DNA from: Halopseudomonas xinjiangensis
GTDB taxonomy: Bacteria; Pseudomonadota; Gammaproteobacteria; Pseudomonadales; Pseudomonadaceae
Direction of reading: 5' to 3'
Assembly: GCF_900104945.1 (NCBI RefSeq)
Contig: NZ_LT629736.1
Span: forward strand, 434,001 to 498,000
Length of the DNA: 64,000 nucleotides
The notes under the pieces are model-generated. The model was not told where the DNA came from. It searched no databases and saw nothing but the letters and a program-made list of their open reading frames with translations. Every line of letters starts with the position of its first letter. The stretch's first letter is position 1. This document shows positions 8,626-20,940 of the stretch, piece by piece. Position numbers and translations under genes: made by a program.

Positions 8626-11388
8626 TCACGGGGTCATCGCCCCGTCGGCTTTTCGCTCCACCCAGTAGCTGATCTGCTCGCGTAGCTGGCTGAGCTCCAC
8701 CGGTTTGGCCATATGACCGTTCATACCAGCCTTGCGTGCGCGCTCGCGATGTTCTGGCAGGATGTGTGCGGTGAGCGCGATGATCGGGACCGCGTGCATG
8801 CCGTTGTTCTGTTCCCACTGACGAATTTCTCCGGCTGCAGTGAATCCGTCCATCTCCGGCATTTCGCAATCCATTAGAATCAGATCATAGGTACCGCTAC
8901 GTGCAGCCTGGACGGCTTCCCGGCCGTTGCCCACTGCATAGCTGTCCACCTTGAGCTTTTGCAGCATGCCGCGGATTACCTTGGTGGATATCGCGTTGTC
9001 TTCGGCGATCAGAACCCGGAAGTGCGAATCGGATGTTGGAGGCTCGAGCTCGGCTTGCACCAGTCCAGGCATAGTGTGTTGTTTCTGGTGGTTGGTCCAT
9101 TCGTCGATCAGGGTCGCGCGTAGCGTGTAGCCGGCTACCGGCTTGCTGAGGATTCTGCGGATGCCTGCGTTACGGGCGACGATCCGGCTTGGAATCTGAT
9201 TCACTCCGGTGAGCATGATAACCAGCAGGTCTCCTCGAATCGCCGGGTCCTCGTGAATACGAGAGGCCAACTCAAGACCGGTCATCCCTGGCATCGACTG
9301 ATCAACCAGCAGCACATCGAAGGGGGCCGTAAGGCTCGCCTGGGTGCGTAGCATGGCAAGCGCTTCCTTGCCGCTGGCCGCGCACTGCGGTTGCATGCCC
9401 CAGGCGCTGAGCTGTTGCTGCAAAACCTTGCGGCAGGTGGCATTGTCGTCGACGATCAGGACGCTACGATCTGCCAGGCAGTGCCCGTCTGCATCAGGTG
9501 TTGCTGCGCTGCCAACCGAAGTGTCCGGCAGCGTCAACCAGATGGTCGTACCCTGGTCGGACGCGTATTTGATTCCGAGCTTGCCGCCCATCATGTCTAC
9601 CAGCTGACGGGCGATCACCAGACCCAGGCAGCCGGTTGCGCTGGCCTTTTCGAAGAGGCGTGAAGTATCGCCCGCAGGGGCGGTGAGGCTCGCTCGCGCT
9701 TCGGCGGTCAGGCCCGTGCCTGTGTCCTGCACAGCGAAACGAAGCAGCGGCTCGCCAGAGGTTGTCATTTCACGGCCTACCACCACGAGAATCTCTCCTT
9801 GCGCGGTCGACTGCAGGGCGTTGCCTAGCAAGTTGAGCAGTATCTGGCGCAAACGAGTAGGGTCACCGACAACGGTCCTGGGCACGTCTGGATGGACGAA
9901 GCCGATCAGTTCGATGGTCTGGCTGTCGGCCCGGCCACGAAAGATATCCAGGCAGTCGTTGATCAACGCGTGCAGATCGAACTGGACGTTTTCCAGCAGC
10001 AGCTGACCGGACTCCAGCCGTGACATATCCAGAACTTCGTTGACCAGGCTGAGCAAGTCGTTGCCGGAGCTGTGGATGGTTTGCACATAATCGCGCTGCT
10101 TGGCCGACAGCGCCGTATCCAAAAGCAGCTCGGTCATCCCCAGCACGCCGTTCATTGGGGTGCGTATTTCATGGCTGATCCGCGCCAGAAACTCTGACTT
10201 GGCCCGCGTTTCCGCCTGTTGAGTGGCCTCGGCATGGCGTAGCGTGTGCGCCCTCGCAATGCGTTGCTGCTGTCGCGAGAACAGACGCCAGGCGTAGGCT
10301 ATCAGCGCTGCCCAGAGGAACAGGTCGGACGTTTGCTCGGCCAGGCTGCGCGGTAGCGCACTCTGGTCGGCAAGCCAGCTGACCAACAGCAACAGATGCC
10401 CGGAAAACAAGGGGCGGCTGAAGGGCGTACGGTTATACCAGCAATAGGCTGTCGCGGCGATTGCCAGGAGCGGCACGCCCAGGCGGGCAGCGTTGACGCT
10501 GGCTTCTGCCGTAGCAGGCCAAAGGTACAAAGCGCTGATGCCGGCGACGCTTGCGATGACGATCATGGCGTCTGCTTTTATTCTGGCCAGACTATCGTCT
10601 GTGAAGAGTCGCGCCAGAAGCAGGCCGATGCAGCCCAGGGCGGCGAGGCGCAAGGAGTCTTGCAGTGCAGCGGAGTCGAGGGGGATCAGTCGCTCCAGCC
10701 AGTCGACTCGAACAAAGGTGCTCAGCGCGACCAGCAAGCCGGCTGCCGCCAGAAAAAGATGCAGGCGATCGCGCCCGACCAGTCCCTGCAGCAGGCCGTG
10801 CAAGACGAGCGACAGCAGCAGACCGGCAAGAATGCCCTGTAGCGCCTGATGCCAGCCATGTTCCAGGGTCGCGCCGCGAGTGTCGGTCAAGGTTATGCGG
10901 GTGCGCAGAGCGTAATCGTTGGCCAGGCGCAGGTACACCGTCTGCTCGGCGTCGTTCCCCGCTGCGACATCCAGCGGGAACGCGAAGCCCGGGTAAGGCA
11001 ATCCGTCAGGCTGAGTTCCCTGCAAAGCTGCTCCGGAGCGGTAACTCAGGATGGTGTCACCGACGATGTGATGTACCGTCACCGCCTCGATCACCGGGTT
11101 GTCGACCGTCAGTACAGGCCGTGCGGGGTCCACGGCGAGCTGTACCCATAGCGTAGCGGGTGGCTCGGGTAGGCTGAGTATGCTGTCTGGGGACGGTGTG
11201 AAGCGGTTGGAGTATCGGTTGGACAGGACCTCTGCCAAGGTCAGGCGTCCGCTGGTGTCGACGAAGGTACGGAAAGCCGATGACTCGTCGGCGAGACCGG
11301 TGCCCGGCAGCGAGAAAACGCTCAGCAAGGTGCTGATTACAAGCCAGCCTAGGTACTTCACTGTCGGGGGGTGTCCTGTCCTTGGCAT
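8626..11388 (-). CDS. retS: Hybrid sensor kinase RetS-like (7TMR-DISM, HisKA, two receivers)
   Basis: 920-residue hybrid kinase. In order: signal peptide (about 1-33), periplasmic 7TMR-DISMED2-type domain (about 40-175), seven membrane segments (about 180-370), HisKA with phosphoacceptor His406 ([15 protein letters not shown]), HATPase domain (about 510-625), receiver 1 (VLIVDDN; Asp696 in LLVDQSMPG) and receiver 2 (VLIAEDN; Asp840 in [14 protein letters not shown]). This architecture and the position beside purD are those of P. aeruginosa RetS, which restrains the GacS/GacA/Rsm cascade by binding GacS and so switches between acute and biofilm lifestyles. The N-box reads [11 protein letters not shown], departing from the usual NAIKFT, in line with RetS being a poor kinase. 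The ATG at 11388 is preferred over the adjacent TTG at 11391. It is transcribed in the same direction as purD, 116 bases downstream of it. That it signals exactly as PAO1 RetS is inferred. Confidence 0.88.
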   Translation of the reverse strand: MPRTGHPPTVKYLGWLVISTLLSVFSLPGTGLADESSAFRTFVDTSGRLTLAEVLSNRYSNRFTPSPDSILSLPEPPATLWVQLAVDPARPVLTVDNPVIEAVTVHHIVGDTILSYRSGAALQGTQPDGLPYPGFAFPLDVAAGNDAEQTVYLRLANDYALRTRITLTDTRGATLEHGWHQALQGILAGLLLSLVLHGLLQGLVGRDRLHLFLAAAGLLVALSTFVRVDWLERLIPLDSAALQDSLRLAALGCIGLLLARLFTDDSLARIKADAMIVIASVAGISALYLWPATAEASVNAARLGVPLLAIAATAYCWYNRTPFSRPLFSGHLLLLVSWLADQSALPRSLAEQTSDLFLWAALIAYAWRLFSRQQQRIARAHTLRHAEATQQAETRAKSEFLARISHEIRTPMNGVLGMTELLLDTALSAKQRDYVQTIHSSGNDLLSLVNEVLDMSRLESGQLLLENVQFDLHALINDCLDIFRGRADSQTIELIGFVHPDVPRTVVGDPTRLRQILLNLLGNALQSTAQGEILVVVGREMTTSGEPLLRFAVQDTGTGLTAEARASLTAPAGDTSRLFEKASATGCLGLVIARQLVDMMGGKLGIKYASDQGTTIWLTLPDTSVGSAATPDADGHCLADRSVLIVDDNATCRKVLQQQLSAWGMQPQCAASGKEALAMLRTQASLTAPFDVLLVDQSMPGMTGLELASRIHEDPAIRGDLLVIMLTGVNQIPSRIVARNAGIRRILSKPVAGYTLRATLIDEWTNHQKQHTMPGLVQAELEPPTSDSHFRVLIAEDNAISTKVIRGMLQKLKVDSYAVGNGREAVQAARSGTYDLILMDCEMPEMDGFTAAGEIRQWEQNNGMHAVPIIALTAHILPEHRERARKAGMNGHMAKPVELSQLREQISYWVERKADGAMTP
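8628..8653 (+). terminator. Possible terminator after the small ORF
   Basis: ACGGGG (8628-8633) pairs with CCCCGT (8640-8645) around a 6-base loop; CGGCTTTT follows. It overlaps the last codons of retS on the other strand. The stem is short and the T run starts 4 bases after it, so this is a weak call. Confidence 0.35.
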
Positions 11389-11507
11389 CAAGTCAACGAT
11401 GGCCTAGCTTGTTCGGCCCGGCGCGCGACAGTATAGCGCAATCGTGATGAGGCGCAGATAACGCCTCGCCTTCTGGCGATAGCCGGTCGGGCAAGGCGCT
11501 GGCAGGA

Positions 11508-12791
11508 CTAGTTCTGCTCGCGAGCAATGGCGCGGTAGCCAATATCCGAACGGTAGAAGCGGCCGTTCCAGTTAACGCGTTCGGCAAGTTGGTAGGCTTG
11601 CTGCTGGGCGGCCTTGACCGTCTCCCCGAGGGCGGTTGCGCATAACACCCGGCCGCCGCTGGTGACTACCTGACCGTCCAGCAGGCTGGTGCCGGCGTGG
11701 AACACCTTACCGTCGAGATCGGCAGCTCGTTCCAGGCCTTCGATGGCGTCCCCCTTGCCGTAGGTGCCGGGATAACCTCCCGCAGCGAGCACGACGCCGA
11801 GGCTGCAGCGCGCGTCCCACTGCGCCTGGATCCGATCGAGGCGATTCTCGAGGGCGGCCTCCACCAATTCGACCAGGCTCGACTGCAGGCGCAGCATGAT
11901 TGGCTGGGTTTCCGGATCGCCGAATCGGCAATTGAACTCGATGACCTTCGGCGCTCCGCGCTCGTCGATCATCAACCCGGCATAGAGGAATCCGGTATAG
12001 CGGTTGCCCTCGGCGGCCATGCCGCGGACAGTCGGCCAGATGACCTCGTCCATGACCCGGGCATGTACCGCATCGGTCACTACCGGAGCAGGGGAGTAGG
12101 CGCCCATGCCGCCCGTGTTCGGACCGCTGTCGCCGTCACCCACACGCTTGTGATCCTGGCTCGTGGCCATGGGCAACACGTGCTCACCGTCGACCATGAC
12201 GATGAAGCTGGCTTCTTCTCCTGCAAGAAACTCCTCGATCACCACGCGCGAGCCGGCTTCGCCAAAGGCGTTTCCGGCCAACATGTCGCGTACCGCGTCC
12301 TCCGCTTCTTCAAGCGTCATGGCGACGATGACGCCCTTGCCGGCAGCAAGCCCGTCTGCCTTGATGACGATGGGTGCGCCTTTCTCGCGCAGATAAGCCA
12401 GGGCCGGGTCGACCTCGGTAAAGTTCTGGTATTCAGCGGTAGGGATGTAGTGCCGCGCGAGAAAGTCCTTGGTGAACGCCTTCGAGCCTTCGAGCTGCGC
12501 GGCTCCGGCTGTGGGGCCGAAGATAGCCAGACCGCGCGAGCGAAACAGGTCGACCACACCTTGAACCAGGGGCGCCTCGGGGCCGACGATCGTCAGCTGG
12601 ACGTTATCCTCCGCGAAATCGGCCAGTTGCTCCAGTGCAAGAACGTCTATATCGACGTTCTTGCACTTTGGTTCCGTGGCAGTGCCGGCATTGCCGGGCG
12701 CAACGAATACGGTTTCGACTCGCGCATCCTGAGCCACTTTCCAGGCCAGGGCGTGCTCGCGGCCGCCGCTGCCAATAATCAGTACGTTCAT
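11508..12791 (-). CDS. purD: Phosphoribosylamine-glycine ligase (GAR synthetase)
   Basis: Second step of de novo purine synthesis: 5-phosphoribosylamine + glycine + ATP to GAR. 427 residues with the N-terminal MNVLIIGSGGREHALAWK signature, an ATP-grasp core (PIVIKADGLAAGKGVIVA, VVIEEFLAGEEASFIVM), the substrate motif HKRVGDGDSGPNTGGMGAYS, and VIEFNCRFGDPETQ. The ATG at 12791 is set by homology; the open frame extends upstream into purH sequence in another frame. It starts 13 bases after purH, forming a purH-purD unit as in enterobacteria and pseudomonads. Confidence 0.97.
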   Translation of the reverse strand: MNVLIIGSGGREHALAWKVAQDARVETVFVAPGNAGTATEPKCKNVDIDVLALEQLADFAEDNVQLTIVGPEAPLVQGVVDLFRSRGLAIFGPTAGAAQLEGSKAFTKDFLARHYIPTAEYQNFTEVDPALAYLREKGAPIVIKADGLAAGKGVIVAMTLEEAEDAVRDMLAGNAFGEAGSRVVIEEFLAGEEASFIVMVDGEHVLPMATSQDHKRVGDGDSGPNTGGMGAYSPAPVVTDAVHARVMDEVIWPTVRGMAAEGNRYTGFLYAGLMIDERGAPKVIEFNCRFGDPETQPIMLRLQSSLVELVEAALENRLDRIQAQWDARCSLGVVLAAGGYPGTYGKGDAIEGLERAADLDGKVFHAGTSLLDGQVVTSGGRVLCATALGETVKAAQQQAYQLAERVNWNGRFYRSDIGYRAIAREQN

Positions 12792-12804
12792 GAAGCTCTC
12801 GCTG

Positions 12805-14412
12805 TTAGTGGCGGAAGTGGCGCATGCCGGTGAAGACCATCGCCATGCCGGCTTCGTCCGCTGCGGCGATGACTTCGGCGTCGCGCATCGACCCGCCCGG
12901 TTGGATAACCGCGCTGATACCTGCCTTGGCAGCATTGTCGATGCCGTCGCGGAACGGGAAGAACGCATCGGATGCCATCACCGCTCCCCGTACCTCCAGG
13001 CCGGCATGCTCGGCCTTGATGGCGGCGATGCGTGCAGAGTTGACCCGGCTCATCTGGCCGGCCCCGACGCCCACTGTCTGGCGCGCCTTGGCGTAGACGA
13101 TGGCGTTCGACTTGACGAACTTGGCTACTTTCCAGGCGAAGACCAGATCATGGACTTCCTGTTCGGTCGGTGCGCGGCGGGTCACCACCTTGAGATTCTC
13201 TGCGGTGATCATCCCGATATCGCGGCTCTGCACCAGCAGGCCGCCGTTGACTCGTTTGAAGTCCCAGTCGGCATACCGTTCGGCAGCCCATTCGCCGCAT
13301 TCCAGAAGCCGTACGTTGGCCTTGGCGGCGACTGCGTCGCGGGCAGGCTGAGATATGCGTGGGGCGATGATGACTTCGACGAACTGACGCTCGACGATGG
13401 CCCGTGCGGTGTCGCCATCCAGTTCGCGATTGAAGGCGATGATACCGCCGAAAGCCGACTCGCTGTCGGTGGCGTAGGCCAGATCATAAGCCTTGCGGAT
13501 ACCGCCTTCGCCCTCCGGCACGACCGCAACGCCACAGGGGTTGGCGTGTTTGACGATTACGCAGGCCGGCTTGGTAAAGCCTTTCACGCACTCCAACGCG
13601 GCGTCGGTATCAGCGACGTTGTTGTACGACAATTCCTTGCCCTGCAGCTGAACCGCGGTAGCAATGCAGGCTTCGGCCGGCTGCGCCTCTCGATAAAAGG
13701 CAGCGGACTGGTGCGGGTTTTCACCGTAGCGCATGTCCTGAGCCTTGATGAACTGGCTGTTGAAGGTGCGCGGGAAGCTCGAACGGTCTTCGGTACTCAG
13801 GGACTCGCGGCTCTGGTCGATGGTGCCGAGATAGTTGGCGATCATGCCGTCGTAAGCTGCGGTGTGCTCGAACGCCTTCAATGCCAGGTCGAAACGTTGC
13901 GCATAGGTAAGACCACCTTGCTTCAGACCTTCGAGGATCGACTGGTAGTCGCTGGCGTTAACGATGATTGCGACGTCCTTGTGGTTCTTGGCTGCTGAGC
14001 GAACCATGGTCGGACCGCCAATGTCGATGTTCTCGATGGCGTCAGGCAGCGTGCAGCCGGGCTTGGCCACGGTGGCTGCAAACGGATACAGATTGACCAC
14101 CACCATATCTATCGGTTGGATACCGTGTTGCTGCATGACCGTGGCATCCTGATCGCGTCGACCCAGAATCCCGCCGTGAATCTTCGGGTGCAGTGTCTTG
14201 ACGCGTCCATCCATCATTTCCGGAAAACCGGTGTAGTCGGCCACTTCAACGGCGTCGATGCCTTGTTCGCGCAGGAGCTTGAAGGTGCCGCCGGTCGAGA
14301 GGATCTCGACGCCGAGGCTTGCCAGATCACGAGCGAATTCAACGATGCCGGTCTTGTCGGAAACACTGACGAGCGCGCGACGTATCGGGAGGCGGGTGGT
14401 TTGGTCGGTCAT
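12805..14412 (-). CDS. purH: Bifunctional AICAR formyltransferase / IMP cyclohydrolase
   Basis: Last two steps of IMP synthesis. 535 residues, the family length. The N-terminal MGS-like cyclohydrolase domain ([48 protein letters not shown]) is followed by the AICARFT domain ([20 protein letters not shown] motif, [41 protein letters not shown]). Start at the ATG (14412) that gives [20 protein letters not shown]; upstream frame is spurious. The 83-base gap to fis shows no obvious terminator, so read-through from dusB-fis is possible. Confidence 0.97.
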   Translation of the reverse strand: MTDQTTRLPIRRALVSVSDKTGIVEFARDLASLGVEILSTGGTFKLLREQGIDAVEVADYTGFPEMMDGRVKTLHPKIHGGILGRRDQDATVMQQHGIQPIDMVVVNLYPFAATVAKPGCTLPDAIENIDIGGPTMVRSAAKNHKDVAIIVNASDYQSILEGLKQGGLTYAQRFDLALKAFEHTAAYDGMIANYLGTIDQSRESLSTEDRSSFPRTFNSQFIKAQDMRYGENPHQSAAFYREAQPAEACIATAVQLQGKELSYNNVADTDAALECVKGFTKPACVIVKHANPCGVAVVPEGEGGIRKAYDLAYATDSESAFGGIIAFNRELDGDTARAIVERQFVEVIIAPRISQPARDAVAAKANVRLLECGEWAAERYADWDFKRVNGGLLVQSRDIGMITAENLKVVTRRAPTEQEVHDLVFAWKVAKFVKSNAIVYAKARQTVGVGAGQMSRVNSARIAAIKAEHAGLEVRGAVMASDAFFPFRDGIDNAAKAGISAVIQPGGSMRDAEVIAAADEAGMAMVFTGMRHFRH

Positions 14413-14495
14413 CTTGGGTCCGGGTTCAGCTGGAAAGGAAAGGTGTGCAGCAACCGGCACGCTTGCCAGAGAATCAGCGCACGTGCCGTTGGCGC

Positions 14496-14822
14496 TTAAA
14501 GCAGTCCGTACTGCTTGAGTTTCTTGCGCAAAGTACCTCGATTGAGACCGAGGACTTCGGAGGCTCGGGTCTGATTGCCCTTGACGTAGTGCATCACGCT
14601 TTCGAGCAGCGGTGCTTCGACCTCGGCGAGGACCATGTCGTAGACGTCGGTCACGTCCTGGCCATCGAGATGCTCGAAATAGTTTCTCAGCGCTTGCTCG
14701 ACACAATCGCGAAGCGTCTGCTCGCGTCGACGGACGTCTTCCGATACGTCGGCCGAGCCGGTTTCAGGGCTCTGATTCACGGGGAGGGTTCCGTCATTCA
14801 AAAAAGGGTTCATCGAGTTCAT
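14496..14822 (-). CDS. fis: DNA-binding protein Fis
   Basis: Nucleoid-associated protein that bends DNA and regulates growth-rate-dependent promoters, such as those of rRNA operons. 108 residues; the C-terminal helix-turn-helix is typical ([32 protein letters not shown] spans about 77-108). The ATG at 14822 is chosen: it overlaps the dusB stop as ATGA, and GGAAGGAG lies at the right distance inside dusB. The ATG at 14813 would have poorer spacing. The dusB-fis pairing is conserved across gammaproteobacteria and implies translational coupling. Confidence 0.95.
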   Translation of the reverse strand: MNSMNPFLNDGTLPVNQSPETGSADVSEDVRRREQTLRDCVEQALRNYFEHLDGQDVTDVYDMVLAEVEAPLLESVMHYVKGNQTRASEVLGLNRGTLRKKLKQYGLL

Positions 14823-15817
14823 GCCGCCAGGTCTCCTTCCAGCAAGCGGTTGAAATGTTCTTCTATGTTCCGGCGTTGCAGAGCGGGACATTCGATCCTG
14901 TTGAAAGTCCGCCGAAACGCTGCGGCTTCCGGCAGCGTTTCGAGATACCAGCCGACGTGTTTGCGCGCGATACGCGCACCCTGGTCGGGTCCGTAGAACT
15001 CGTGCAGCGAATCGAGATGTTCGAGCAGAATGTCTCGCTGCCAGGCTAGTTCAGGCGAAGCGAGCACGCAGCCTGTTTCCAGATAATGATTGATCTCTTG
15101 AAAAATCCACGGGCGCCCCTGGGCGGCCCGGCCGATCATCACCGCATCGGCACCCGTCTGCTCGAGTACCAGACGCGCCTTTTCCGGGGTGTTGATATCG
15201 CCGTTGGCGAAGACCGGGATCCCTATCGCCTGTTTGATGCTGGCTATGGTGTCGTATTCGGCCTGGCCGGTATAGAGCTGGTCACGGGTGCGGCCATGCA
15301 CTGCTAGCGCCTGGATACCGCTTTGTTCGGCGATACGCGCAATCTGCACACCGTTGCGTCGCTCGGCACACCAGCCGGTGCGAATCTTCAGGGTAACCGG
15401 GATGCTCACCGCAGCGACCACCGCTTCGAGAATCTCGCCGACCAGAACTTCGTCACGCAGCAGGGCAGATCCGGCGGCCTTGTTGCAAACCTTCTTGGCC
15501 GGACAGCCCATGTTGATATCGATGATCTGCGCGCCGAGCTGCTGATTGCGAAAAGCAGCCTCGGCCATCATCTGCGGGTCGCCGCCCGCGATCTGAACTG
15601 AGCGCGGTTCGGCTTCGCCGGTGTGGTCGAGTCGCTGGCGAGACTTGCGACTGTTCCACAGGCGGGTGTCGCTGGTGACCATCTCCGAGACCACGAGCCC
15701 GGCACCCAGCCGCCGGCAAAGTTGCCGGAAGGGACGGTCGGTGACGCCTGCCATGGGGGCGAGAATCACGCGATTGGGTAACTGGTACGGTCCGATACGG
15801 ATCACTGCATGGTCCAT
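14819..15817 (-). CDS. dusB: tRNA-dihydrouridine synthase B
   Basis: FMN-dependent TIM-barrel enzyme that reduces U17-type uridines in the tRNA D-loop. 332 residues from the chosen ATG. Motifs: [20 protein letters not shown] (FMN site), [23 protein letters not shown] with the catalytic Cys, [26 protein letters not shown] and [14 protein letters not shown]. An in-frame ATG nine codons upstream (15844) would give 341 residues; neither start has a clear Shine-Dalgarno, and the shorter one matches usual lengths. First gene of dusB-fis; the stop overlaps the fis start. Confidence 0.95.
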   Translation of the reverse strand: MDHAVIRIGPYQLPNRVILAPMAGVTDRPFRQLCRRLGAGLVVSEMVTSDTRLWNSRKSRQRLDHTGEAEPRSVQIAGGDPQMMAEAAFRNQQLGAQIIDINMGCPAKKVCNKAAGSALLRDEVLVGEILEAVVAAVSIPVTLKIRTGWCAERRNGVQIARIAEQSGIQALAVHGRTRDQLYTGQAEYDTIASIKQAIGIPVFANGDINTPEKARLVLEQTGADAVMIGRAAQGRPWIFQEINHYLETGCVLASPELAWQRDILLEHLDSLHEFYGPDQGARIARKHVGWYLETLPEAAAFRRTFNRIECPALQRRNIEEHFNRLLEGDLAA

Positions 15818-15896
15818 CCCTGTCTTGTCCAAACGTTGATGCACGCCCGCACTACGCCGGGGGCGTCAGGGTGGGCTTTTGTGAAAAAGGGCAGTA

Positions 15897-15902
15897 ATCA
15901 TA
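15897..15902 (-). promoter_or_regulatory. Possible -10 element for dusB-fis
   Basis: TATGAT on the minus strand about 80 bases upstream of dusB, in the 158-base gap to the DUF3426 gene. No good -35 hexamer is seen 16-18 bases upstream (TTTATG at 17). The fis promoter of E. coli also has a weak -35 and is growth-rate regulated, but no more can be claimed here. Confidence 0.35.
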
Positions 15903-15975
15903 CCTGCTAAGGGTTGCCGCATAAAGACTCGGCTGGCTGAATCTTGAGCAATTCGTCCGAAGCGAACAGGGCTGG

Positions 15976-17460
<1,485 letters not shown>

Positions 17461-17539
17461 TGTGGCGCTTGTTCCTGTTCGTTCGGCATGCGTAGTCGTG
17501 TCACGGACCGGTTATTGTGCCTTCGAGCGCGTCCGCCTG

Positions 17540-18421
17540 TCACCGTTTCCGGGTGCCGCTTACGCGTATCCAGCCGTCGCGCTCGGCCACCGGATCGAGG
17601 TCGAATTTAGCGCGATAGGTTTGCAGAACGTCGTCGGTCTGCTCGGCCAGGATGCCCGAGAGTGCCAGACGGCCGCCTGGCTTCACCAGGCTGATTAGCT
17701 GATCGGACAGCGCTACCAGTGGACCCGCCAGAATGTTAGCCAGCAGCACGTCGGCGGGCTGTTGCGGCATTGCCTCGGGCAGAAACAGTGACAGCCGTTC
17801 AGGGTCGATCCGGTTCCGGCCGGCATTATCCCGTGAGGCTTCCAGTGCCTGAGGATCGATGTCGGTCCCGCGTGCATGGCTGGCTCCCAGCAGCAGCGCT
17901 GCAATGGCCAGAATCCCCGAACCGCAGCCAAAATCGATCACCTGTCTGTCGACGACCGGTTCCGCATCCAGCCATTCCAGGCACAGTGCTGTGGTGGGAT
18001 GAGTGCCTGTACCAAACGCCAGGCCTGGGTCTAGCAGCAGATTGACGGCCTGGGGGTCCGGAGCGTCATGCCAGCTAGGAACGATCCATAGCCGATCGCC
18101 GAAACGCATCGGCTGGAAATTGTCCATCCAGCTGCGTTCCCAGTCCTGATCTTGCACGTACTCGATCTGGTGATCTGGTAGCTCGCCCTGTCGCAGCAAG
18201 CGCAAATGGCTTATCAGGTCGTCGGCGGATGTGTCCCCCTCGAACAAAGCCAGCAGGTGCGTATTCGACCATAGCGGCGTGGTGCCGAGGTCCGGTTCGA
18301 AGATGGGCTGATCTTCCGCATCCATGAAGGTCACCGATACGGCACCGAGTCCAAGCAGTGCGTCTTCCAGCTCTTGAGCCTGATCCGGCTGGATGGCGAG
18401 GCGAAGTTGTAACCAGGACAT
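17540..18421 (-). CDS. prmA: Ribosomal protein L11 methyltransferase
   Basis: SAM-dependent enzyme that trimethylates lysines and the N-terminus of ribosomal protein L11. 293 residues, the family length. Begins [20 protein letters not shown] (N-terminal substrate domain); the methyltransferase domain has [20 protein letters not shown] (motif I) at about 161-180, DIDPQAL, and the NILAGPL motif (N-I-L-A) characteristic of PrmA. A terminator-like hairpin ends about 17 bases upstream of the ATG, so prmA is probably not simply read from accBC unless the hairpin is leaky. Confidence 0.96.
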   Translation of the reverse strand: MSWLQLRLAIQPDQAQELEDALLGLGAVSVTFMDAEDQPIFEPDLGTTPLWSNTHLLALFEGDTSADDLISHLRLLRQGELPDHQIEYVQDQDWERSWMDNFQPMRFGDRLWIVPSWHDAPDPQAVNLLLDPGLAFGTGTHPTTALCLEWLDAEPVVDRQVIDFGCGSGILAIAALLLGASHARGTDIDPQALEASRDNAGRNRIDPERLSLFLPEAMPQQPADVLLANILAGPLVALSDQLISLVKPGGRLALSGILAEQTDDVLQTYRAKFDLDPVAERDGWIRVSGTRKR

Positions 18422-18437
18422 GTTTTGTTTCCATTAA

Positions 18438-18466
18438 ACGAAAAACCCGGGCGAGCCCGGGCTTTG
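18438..18466 (-). terminator. Terminator of aroQ-accB-accC
   Basis: On the minus strand AGCCCGGG, a CTCG loop and CCCGGGTT form an 8-bp stem (one G-U) followed by TTT-CG-TTT. Just upstream, a second nested inverted repeat pairs GCACCGC with GCGGTGC (18472-18517) around an inner CTTGT/ACAAG stem. Both lie between the accC stop and the prmA start. Confidence 0.8.
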
Positions 18467-18525
18467 GCACTGCACCGCGGGTGAACTTGTCAGAAACAAG
18501 CCTTCGACCTGCGGTGCCAGCGGTT

Positions 18526-19866
18526 TTACTTCATTCCCAGCTTGTGCTCGAGGTAGTGAATATTGACGCCCCCCTTGCAGAATTCGGGATCGCGCACCAG
18601 TTCACGGTGCAATGGGGTATTGGTCTTGATGCCATCGACCACGAGTTCCTCGAGCGCGTTGCGCATCCTAGCCAGCGCTTCGTCACGCGTCGCCCCGTAG
18701 GTGATCAGCTTGCCTACGAGAGAATCGTAATTCGGCGGTACCTTGTATCCACTGTACAGGTGCGAATCGACACGTACGCCGTTGCCGCCAGGGGCATGGA
18801 AGAAGGTCACGGTGCCCGGGCTGGGCATGAACGTTTTCGGGTCCTCGGCATTGATCCGGCATTCGATCGCGTGGCCGCGGATGGTAACGTCTTTCTGGCT
18901 GATGCTCAGCTTGTTGCCGGCTGCGACCAGAATCTGTTCCTTGACGATATCCACGCCAGTGACCATCTCCGACACGGGGTGCTCGACCTGCACACGGGTG
19001 TTCATCTCGATGAAGAAAAACTGTCCGTTCTCGTAGAGGAATTCGAAGGTCCCCGCTCCGCGATAACCCAGATCGACGCAAGCCTGCACGCAACGCGCCT
19101 GGACTTCCGCGCGGGCCTTTTCGTCGATCCCGGGAGCTGGCGCCTCTTCGATGATCTTCTGGTGGCGGCGCTGCAAGGAACAGTCGCGATCACCCAGATG
19201 CACGGCGTTGCCCTGGCCGTCGGAAAGAATCTGCACTTCCACGTGGCGCGGGTTGGTGAGAAATTTTTCCAGATACACCATCGGGTTGCCGAATGCTGCA
19301 CCGGCTTCGGTGCGGGTCAGGCGAATCGACTTGAGCAGATCGGCCTCGTCATGCACTACGCGCATGCCGCGACCACCGCCACCACCGGCCGCCTTGATGA
19401 TCACCGGATAGCCGACACGTTGGCCAATCCGCAGGCATTCTTCTTCATCTTCCGGCAATGGGCCGTCAGAGCCGGGTACCGTCGGCACCCCGGTCTTCTT
19501 CATCGCGGCAATCGCCGAGACTTTGTCCCCCATCAGGCGGATCACGTCTGCGCTCGGGCCGATGAATGTGAAGCCTGAGCGCTCGATCTGCTCGGCAAAG
19601 TCGGCGTTCTCGGCGAGAAAACCGTAACCGGGATGAATGCCATCTGCGCCTGTGACTTCGGCAGCGCTGATGATCGCCGGAATATTCAGGTAGGAGTCGG
19701 TGGCCGGTGCCGGACCGATACATACCGACTCGTCGGCCATCGCCAGGTGCATCAATTCACGGTCAGCCGTGGAATGCACGGCAACGGTCTTCAACCCCAG
19801 TTCCTTGCACGCGCGGATGACGCGCAGAGCGATTTCACCGCGGTTGGCTATCAGTACTTTTTGCAT
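18526..19866 (-). CDS. accC: Acetyl-CoA carboxylase, biotin carboxylase subunit
   Basis: ATP-grasp enzyme that carboxylates biotin on AccB with bicarbonate, first half of the acetyl-CoA carboxylase reaction for fatty acid synthesis. 446 residues: N-terminal [34 protein letters not shown] site [32 protein letters not shown] (catalytic Glu/Arg), and a C-terminal domain with [12 protein letters not shown]. The ATG at 19866 is set by homology, 19 bases after accB. Normal accB-accC arrangement. Confidence 0.97.
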   Translation of the reverse strand: MQKVLIANRGEIALRVIRACKELGLKTVAVHSTADRELMHLAMADESVCIGPAPATDSYLNIPAIISAAEVTGADGIHPGYGFLAENADFAEQIERSGFTFIGPSADVIRLMGDKVSAIAAMKKTGVPTVPGSDGPLPEDEEECLRIGQRVGYPVIIKAAGGGGGRGMRVVHDEADLLKSIRLTRTEAGAAFGNPMVYLEKFLTNPRHVEVQILSDGQGNAVHLGDRDCSLQRRHQKIIEEAPAPGIDEKARAEVQARCVQACVDLGYRGAGTFEFLYENGQFFFIEMNTRVQVEHPVSEMVTGVDIVKEQILVAAGNKLSISQKDVTIRGHAIECRINAEDPKTFMPSPGTVTFFHAPGGNGVRVDSHLYSGYKVPPNYDSLVGKLITYGATRDEALARMRNALEELVVDGIKTNTPLHRELVRDPEFCKGGVNIHYLEHKLGMK

Positions 19867-19885
19867 CGCAGCCTCCAGGCCGGGC

Positions 19886-20335
19886 TCAGGCGATGCTGAA
19901 CAGCGGTTGGTCGAATTCCACCGGCTGGCCGTTTTCCGCCAGGATGGACTGGATGACGCCGCTCTTGTCGGCCTCAATGTGGTTCATCATCTTCATCGCT
20001 TCGACGATGCACAGTACATCGCCGGCCTTGACGCTTTGACCCACTTCTACAAAGGATGCAGCGGCAGGCGACGGCGAACGATAGAAAGTACCGACCATGG
20101 GCGAACGAACCAGATGACCCGCGGGTTCGGCTGTTGGCGTTTCCACCAGGGCAGCAGGCGCAGCGGCTGGGGCAGGGGCCGGTTGAGGTGCTTGCTGGAA
20201 GTATTGCTGCGGCATAGCGGCTTGCTTGCTATGACGGCTGATCCGGACGGATTCTTCTCCTTCGTGAATTTCCAGTTCGTCGATGCCGGATTCTTCAAGA
20301 AGCTCGATCAGTTTTTTTACTTTGCGGATATCCAT
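19886..20335 (-). CDS. accB: Biotin carboxyl carrier protein of acetyl-CoA carboxylase
   Basis: 149 residues. Begins [23 protein letters not shown]; a Pro/Ala-rich linker (about 40-70) precedes the biotinyl domain with the [12 protein letters not shown] motif whose Lys is biotinylated by BirA, and the [12 protein letters not shown] thumb region. It follows aroQ by 23 bases and precedes accC by 19. Standard. Confidence 0.97.
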   Translation of the reverse strand: MDIRKVKKLIELLEESGIDELEIHEGEESVRISRHSKQAAMPQQYFQQAPQPAPAPAAAPAALVETPTAEPAGHLVRSPMVGTFYRSPSPAAASFVEVGQSVKAGDVLCIVEAMKMMNHIEADKSGVIQSILAENGQPVEFDQPLFSIA

Positions 20336-20358
20336 TGATAGGTGCGCTCCAGAGCAGG

Positions 20359-20811
20359 TTAATCGCGTTTAGCTTGTTCAATACGGTGTACCGCTGCTTG
20401 TAGAGCCAGCTCGTAGCCCTGGGCTCCGAGACCGCAGATCACGCCTTCGGCGACATCCGAAAAGTAGGAGTGATGGCGGAACGGCTCGCGCTTGTACACG
20501 TTGGATAAATGAACTTCGATGAATGGGATGCTCACCGCCAGCAATGCGTCACGTATCGCTACGCTGGTATGGGTGAAGGCAGCCGGATTGATCAGAATGT
20601 ACTCGATGTTTTCGTCACGTGCGGCATGGATGCGGTCGATCAGCGCGTGTTCGGCATTGCTCTGCAGGCTCTGCAGGCGGTGCCCGAGGCTGTCGGCAAG
20701 TTCGGCCAGGCGCTGGTTGATCTGCGCCAGGGTAACTGCGCCGTACACACCCGGTTCACGGGTGCCAAGGAGGTTCAGGTTGGGTCCATGCAGGACCAGA
20801 ATGCTCGCCAT
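20359..20811 (-). CDS. aroQ: Type II 3-dehydroquinate dehydratase
   Basis: Third step of the shikimate pathway. 150 residues from the chosen ATG ([19 protein letters not shown]). Motifs: catalytic Tyr in [24 protein letters not shown], and [29 protein letters not shown] (split over 105-135) with the active-site His/Arg. A GTG at 20823 lies four codons upstream in frame and cannot be excluded; neither start has a good Shine-Dalgarno. First gene of aroQ-accB-accC, 129 bases after dsbD. Confidence 0.95.
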   Translation of the reverse strand: MASILVLHGPNLNLLGTREPGVYGAVTLAQINQRLAELADSLGHRLQSLQSNAEHALIDRIHAARDENIEYILINPAAFTHTSVAIRDALLAVSIPFIEVHLSNVYKREPFRHHSYFSDVAEGVICGLGAQGYELALQAAVHRIEQAKRD

Positions 20812-20940
20812 CGTTGTATCCACGCGTGCGTGACTGTTCGGTCAAATCAGGGCCGCAGTGTGCCGTAATCGGAAAGGGCTGTCCATAACCCGAAGGTTAC
20901 CATCAGATGCCTGCATGATTGCAGCAAGAAGGCGAAAAAT

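Noticed and set aside
11440-11475. Inverted repeat GAGGCG/CGCCTC between purD and retS
   Set aside because: A short 6-bp stem with no T run on the transcribed strand; not enough to call a terminator.
11697-13998. Two long plus-strand frames opposite purD and purH
   Set aside because: Antisense to purD and purH, which have all family motifs.
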